52,016 bases of DNA, taken from positions 1 to 52,016 of the forward strand of contig JACQKR010000017.1 in NCBI GenBank assembly GCA_016204425.1. The letters run 5' to 3'. The position numbers were made by a program, and so were the translations under genes. This document shows positions 49,180 through 52,016 of this stretch, one piece after another. How positions within the stretch are numbered: position 1 is the first letter of the stretch; every line of letters begins with the position of its first letter. The stretch comes from Candidatus Levyibacteriota bacterium (lineage in GTDB: Bacteria; Patescibacteriota; Microgenomatia; Levybacterales; UBA12049). The notes beneath the pieces are model-generated. The model was given only the letters and a program-made list of their open reading frames with translations. It did not search any database and was not told the DNA's origin.

Positions 49180-49635
49180 ATGCAGCAACACATAAAAATT
49201 ACGAAAGAAGGACTTGCAGCCTTACAAAAAGAATACGAACAGCTGAAAATCCAACGTGTCGATGCTGTTGGACACCTAAAAAAATCCCGGGAGATGGGAG
49301 ATCTGAGCGAGAATGGCTATTATAAAGCGTCACGTTTAAAGCTTTCCTTTATTGACAGGCAGATTCGAGAGGTTTCCTCATTATTGAAAGCAAGTGTCGT
49401 TACGCAACCGATAACGGCTCACTCCGTTTCATTCGGGAGCACCGTTTCCATCCGTGAAGGAAAAAACAGCGTAACCTATCAGATCGTAAGCAGCAGAGAG
49501 GCTGATCCGGCAAAAAATTTGATTTCAGAACATTCTCCGATTGGCCGTGCATTGCTGGGGAAAAAAGTTGGTGAGTCGGTTACCATCACTATCCCGCAGG
49601 GGATTATCTTATACACGGTTGAAAAGATTGCTTAA
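49180..49635 (+). CDS. greA: Transcription elongation factor GreA/GreB
   Basis: A 151-residue GreA: an N-terminal coiled coil with the tip MGDLSENGYYKASR (canonical GDLSENAEY, acidic D and E for RNA cleavage), LLKASVV, and the FKBP-like C-terminal domain with FGSTVSIREG and SPIGRALLGKKVGESVTITIPQG. It rescues backtracked RNA polymerase by stimulating cleavage. TATAAA lies 5 nt before the ATG, after two overlapping TATACT boxes, so the start is effectively leaderless. Confidence 0.95.
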   Translation: MQQHIKITKEGLAALQKEYEQLKIQRVDAVGHLKKSREMGDLSENGYYKASRLKLSFIDRQIREVSSLLKASVVTQPITAHSVSFGSTVSIREGKNSVTYQIVSSREADPAKNLISEHSPIGRALLGKKVGESVTITIPQGIILYTVEKIA

Positions 49636-49651
49636 TTGTTGATAAAAGCAA

Positions 49652-49677
49652 AAAGGCCCATTTGTGAACAGGCCTTT
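49652..49677 (+). terminator. Terminator-like hairpin after greA
   Basis: AAAGGCC (49652-49658) pairs with GGCCTTT (49671-49677) around a 12-nt loop. The T-tract is short on the plus strand, so its efficiency is uncertain. Confidence 0.5.
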
Positions 49678-49941
49678 ATGCTTTACCTTTCATATGTTTT
49701 GCAACATATTTATTGGATTGTTTGGTATATTTTTCAATATACCGAGTCCCTGAAAAATACCACTCTAGAATAGTATTTTTTTTGGCAAGTCATACTACTG
49801 CAGTAGCAGACAACTTAAGCGTAATACTATATACCGTTTCTTGTCAAGAGGGAAATCAGTAAGCTAGCAACGGTTATAGTTGCACTGATAATAATAAGTC
49901 ATGCATAATCAATATGAAGTGCGGGAGGAGGTGAAAGAAAT
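49678..49941. other. Intergenic region before the RTX-like gene
   Basis: No gene is seen. It contains a perfect 8-bp hairpin GGTATATT-TTTC-AATATACC (49724-49743), a CTACTGCAGTAG palindrome near 49797-49808, several AT-rich hexamers that could serve as promoters (for example near 49829-49850), and a very strong Shine-Dalgarno GGAGGAGGTG before the ATG at 49942. The palindromes may be regulatory or relics. Confidence 0.4.
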
Positions 49942-50883
49942 ATGAAAAAAATATTTAATATTTTTGTAGTAATTCTTGTTGTCTTTGTCCTTGCAAACCC
50001 TGCAACTGTCGCAGCAGTAACCCCTGCCACGCCAAGTGAATGTTCAGGGATGACATTTACGAAAACAATTGTCGGAACTGAAGCATCAGAGACGCTTACC
50101 GGCACATCCGGAAGAGATCTTATTTTTGGTATGGGCGGATCTGACAGCATTAACGGACTTGGTGGCAATGATTGCATTGTTACAAGTGATAATGCAGCAA
50201 GTAAAGTCAATGCAGGTGGCGGGAACGATGTCGTTGTCGCTCACGGCGCTGATACTGTCAGAGGCGGTGCCGGTAGTGACAAAATGTTTGGCCAGGGAGC
50301 TGTTTCTTTCTATGGCGAAGGTGGCAGCGATGAGCTTCGAGCGCCAGGGACAGCATCACTTGCAAACGGTGGTTCAGGGACGGATACCTGTGAGTCAGGA
50401 CACAATGTGAATTGTGAAGTTGTTATTACTCCGACTGAGACACAACCAATTCCTCCTGCAACTCCTGCTCAATGCTCCAGCATGACATTTGATAACACAA
50501 TTGTTGGAACATCAGGCTCCGAAGAGCTCAACGGAACTGCGGGACGCGATCTTATCTTCGGAATGGGAGGATCTGACTCAATAAATGGGTTCGGTGGAGA
50601 TGACTGTATCGTCACAAGCGCAGATGCTGCAAGTGACGTAAACGCCGGTGAAGGCAATGATAACGTTGTTGCTAACGGCTTAGCTGACACGGTAAGAGGC
50701 GGTAGTGGCAATGATACGGTAAAAGGCACAGGTGCCGTATCTTTCTTTGGAGAATCCGGAAATGATGATTTACGAGCTCCAGGAATGGCATCTCTTGTCA
50801 ATGGAGGAGCCGATACAGACACCTGTGAAGGTGGAAGTATATCAAACTGTGAGGTTGTAATTACACCCACACCAACTCCTTAA
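49942..50883 (+). CDS. Secreted RTX-like (calcium-binding nonapeptide) protein with internal duplication
   Basis: A 313-residue exported protein: signal peptide (IFVVILVVFVLANPATVAA) followed by two ~140-residue units, each opening (T/S)xCS(G/S)MTF and carrying GRDLIFGMGGSDSINGxGG(N/D)DCIVTS, GGxGxD RTX-like turns and a closing DTCE...NCEVVIT. The DNA repeats at 50041-50427 and 50471-50862. The loops GGSDS and GGAGSD suit Ca2+ binding. It ends ITPTPTP without a cell-wall anchor. A strong Shine-Dalgarno (GGAGGAGGTG) gives efficient translation. Confidence 0.85.
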   Translation: MKKIFNIFVVILVVFVLANPATVAAVTPATPSECSGMTFTKTIVGTEASETLTGTSGRDLIFGMGGSDSINGLGGNDCIVTSDNAASKVNAGGGNDVVVAHGADTVRGGAGSDKMFGQGAVSFYGEGGSDELRAPGTASLANGGSGTDTCESGHNVNCEVVITPTETQPIPPATPAQCSSMTFDNTIVGTSGSEELNGTAGRDLIFGMGGSDSINGFGGDDCIVTSADAASDVNAGEGNDNVVANGLADTVRGGSGNDTVKGTGAVSFFGESGNDDLRAPGMASLVNGGADTDTCEGGSISNCEVVITPTPTP

Positions 50884-50890
50884 CTATTCT

Positions 50891-50916
50891 CTGGAAGTCA
50901 AATCATTGGCTTCCAG
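50891..50916 (+). terminator. Terminator-like hairpin after RTX gene
   Basis: CTGGAAG and CTTCCAG form a 7-bp stem, which extends with TCAA/TTGG to about 11 bp with one mismatch. There is no long T-tract, so it may act as a barrier or processing site. Confidence 0.4.
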
Positions 50917-50962
50917 ATTATAAAGAAGGAGAAGGCTTAGAGCTTATTTGTATCAATCTTTC

Positions 50963-51346
50963 TCAGGACCGTCCCCAACTTCCTTCATATCCTAATTTGT
51001 ATAATGCATAAAACTCAGGGAGTGAAATTAAAACAGCAAAAAGGTAGCCAAAGAACGACAAATCGTATATGTTGCTTTTGAAAATAGAAAGAACACCTAT
51101 TTGCGTAGAAGCATAAATTAAGTCTAAAAGCGTATACGTAACATATACCCAAAGTATCATTTTCCAAGAGTTCCGAGGTAGAAGTCGTTTGTTATAAACG
51201 AAAACGTACAAGCCTACCATTACCAAAACTCCAACAATAAAAGCGATAAAATCTGCAAAAGCCCATTGAGATAGCTTCATTAAACTATCTCCAAAACCAA
51301 TAATGACAATTACAAGCATGAACCAAAAATATATTTTCCACCACAT
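50963..51346 (-). CDS. Membrane protein with four predicted TM segments, 127 aa
   Basis: The segments are IYFWFMLVIVIIGFGDSLM, ADFIAFIVGVLVMVGLYVFVY, MILWVYVTYTLLDLIYAS and FGYLFAVLISLPEFYALYKLGY. The N-terminal Trp pair and the short loops suggest a small integral membrane protein. No similar family comes to mind. It is convergent with the RTX gene. Start ATG 51346 has no Shine-Dalgarno; AATAAT lies 5 nt before it. Confidence 0.7.
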   Translation of the reverse strand: MWWKIYFWFMLVIVIIGFGDSLMKLSQWAFADFIAFIVGVLVMVGLYVFVYNKRLLPRNSWKMILWVYVTYTLLDLIYASTQIGVLSIFKSNIYDLSFFGYLFAVLISLPEFYALYKLGYEGSWGRS

Positions 51347-51391
51347 ACTAAATTATTGAGATATTTTTACCTATTGTTCGCTTACTTTTAC

Positions 51392-51907
51392 TTATTTTGT
51401 TTGCATGCTTTGAGACATAGATACTGTTCCTGAATTTGGTGTTGGTGTGATTTGTTGTGATTGAGGGCTAAGGACAACTCTGTAATAAGATGGGTCCCTC
51501 GGATAGCCACCAATTTCATCATAATTCTTAGAATCGCTCGGAGGGGAGGTATTATAGTGAGCTTGGCGTGGTTGGTCTCCTGTATCGCTCCAAATATCTT
51601 TTCCTTGCGCATCAGTTCCTAGCCAGCGCTGGGCGCGACCTATTTCTGATCGCCAGTACCAGCCCCCAGATTGCTTAGCTTGCGATGTTGGCTGAGCTCT
51701 CACCGATATCGGTTTATTTGTTGGTGTCGGTGTTAAAGTCGGAGAGCGTGTCGGGCTTGGTGTAAAAGTGGGAGTTGGTGAAACACTTGTCTGCGCTCCT
51801 TTTACAGAAGTTTTTGATGACTTGTGGAGGAAAAAGTTGTAGCTGATGACTGCAACAACTGAACTAATAAGTAAGCAAAACAGTATTATTTTTCTCCTTT
51901 TATTCAT
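51392..51907 (-). CDS. Membrane-anchored protein with Pro/Thr linker, 171 aa
   Basis: An N-terminal TM anchor (IILFCLLISSVVAVISYNFFL) is followed by a ~35-residue Pro/Thr/Ser-rich stretch (SPTPTFTPSPTRSPTLTPTP type, DNA of low complexity) and an unusual C-terminal region with WYWRSEIGRAQRWLGTDAQGKDIWSD and PRDPSYYRVVLSP. The linker resembles that of the transglycosylase at 11986, a common surface-protein pattern in CPR. TACAAC lies 6 nt before the ATG. Function unknown. Confidence 0.65.
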   Translation of the reverse strand: MNKRRKIILFCLLISSVVAVISYNFFLHKSSKTSVKGAQTSVSPTPTFTPSPTRSPTLTPTPTNKPISVRAQPTSQAKQSGGWYWRSEIGRAQRWLGTDAQGKDIWSDTGDQPRQAHYNTSPPSDSKNYDEIGGYPRDPSYYRVVLSPQSQQITPTPNSGTVSMSQSMQTK

Positions 51908-52016
51908 ACTAAGGTTGTATCTATATTTTTAGCTATTGAAACAATTAACAACCAGCTACCTTAAAAGGCATGTATTTTATTTTTAGATTGATTTTCTATC
52001 CTTTCTAGAACCGTCA

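Noticed and set aside
50041..50862. Tandem repeats as a CRISPR array
   Set aside because: The repeat is a coding duplication of RTX-like units, not short repeats with unique spacers.
50469..50870. 133-codon minus-strand frame opposite the RTX gene
   Set aside because: Antisense of the repeat DNA; no promoter or domain.

Overview
The window looks like a chromosomal piece of a Candidate Phyla Radiation (Patescibacteria) bacterium, most likely Microgenomates-like. This is inferred from gene content and style: compact, moderately AT-rich genes, many short proteins of unknown function, Pro/Thr-tailed surface proteins, small zinc-finger and one-TM proteins, a CBS-less IMP dehydrogenase and a divergent PurA. 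No rRNA, tRNA or CRISPR array was found. TGA is used as a normal stop in many genes, so the UGA=Gly code of Gracilibacteria/Absconditabacteria is unlikely.

Layout. 1-2019: end of a large duplicated His/Cys-rich protein. 2.2-9.8 kb: an accessory zone of GNAT, VOC, PhnB, ArsR-AHSA1, MFS and peptidase genes, with several gene remnants (VOC fragment, acetyltransferase fragment, a small membrane-protein gene broken by TGA). 9.8-11.5 kb: an RRM RNA-binding protein and a DEAD-box helicase behind a long structured leader. 11.5-20.1 kb: single-gene units (Nudix-like, lytic transglycosylase, MFS, surface proteins, LOG, MsrA, VOC, HPRT, LigD-type phosphoesterase, UPRT, thiamine pyrophosphokinase). 20.1-23.1 kb: dnaG-rpoD. 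23.2-35.1 kb: a HAD phosphatase followed by the purine operon purB-E-C-F-N-D-L-Q-M. 35.1-41.5 kb, minus strand: desaturase, archaeal-type phosphopantothenate synthetase, archaeal-type pantoate kinase, CoaBC, GuaA and an unknown protein. 41.6-46.3 kb: PurA, an adenosine-deaminase-like protein, NagB, GuaB. 46.3-49.6 kb: DUF3052, a divergent HxlR / LUD-HtrA stress module, a possible ncRNA and GreA. 49.9-51.9 kb: RTX-like secreted protein, small membrane protein and Pro/Thr-rich anchored protein.

How it works together. De novo purine genes, both IMP branches (PurA/PurB to AMP, GuaB/GuaA to GMP) and salvage (HPRT, ADA-like) lie close together, which is rich for a CPR-like genome; PurH and PurK are not in the window. 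CoA synthesis appears to enter through pantoate kinase and phosphopantothenate synthetase, the archaeal order of reactions, and then joins CoaBC.

A recurring signal is a TATAAT-like hexamer ending exactly 6 nt before the start codon, without a Shine-Dalgarno sequence, seen at about 15 gene starts. It implies widespread leaderless transcription, while operon-internal genes and a few genes with real leaders keep strong Shine-Dalgarno sites. Several start codons below were chosen with this signal.
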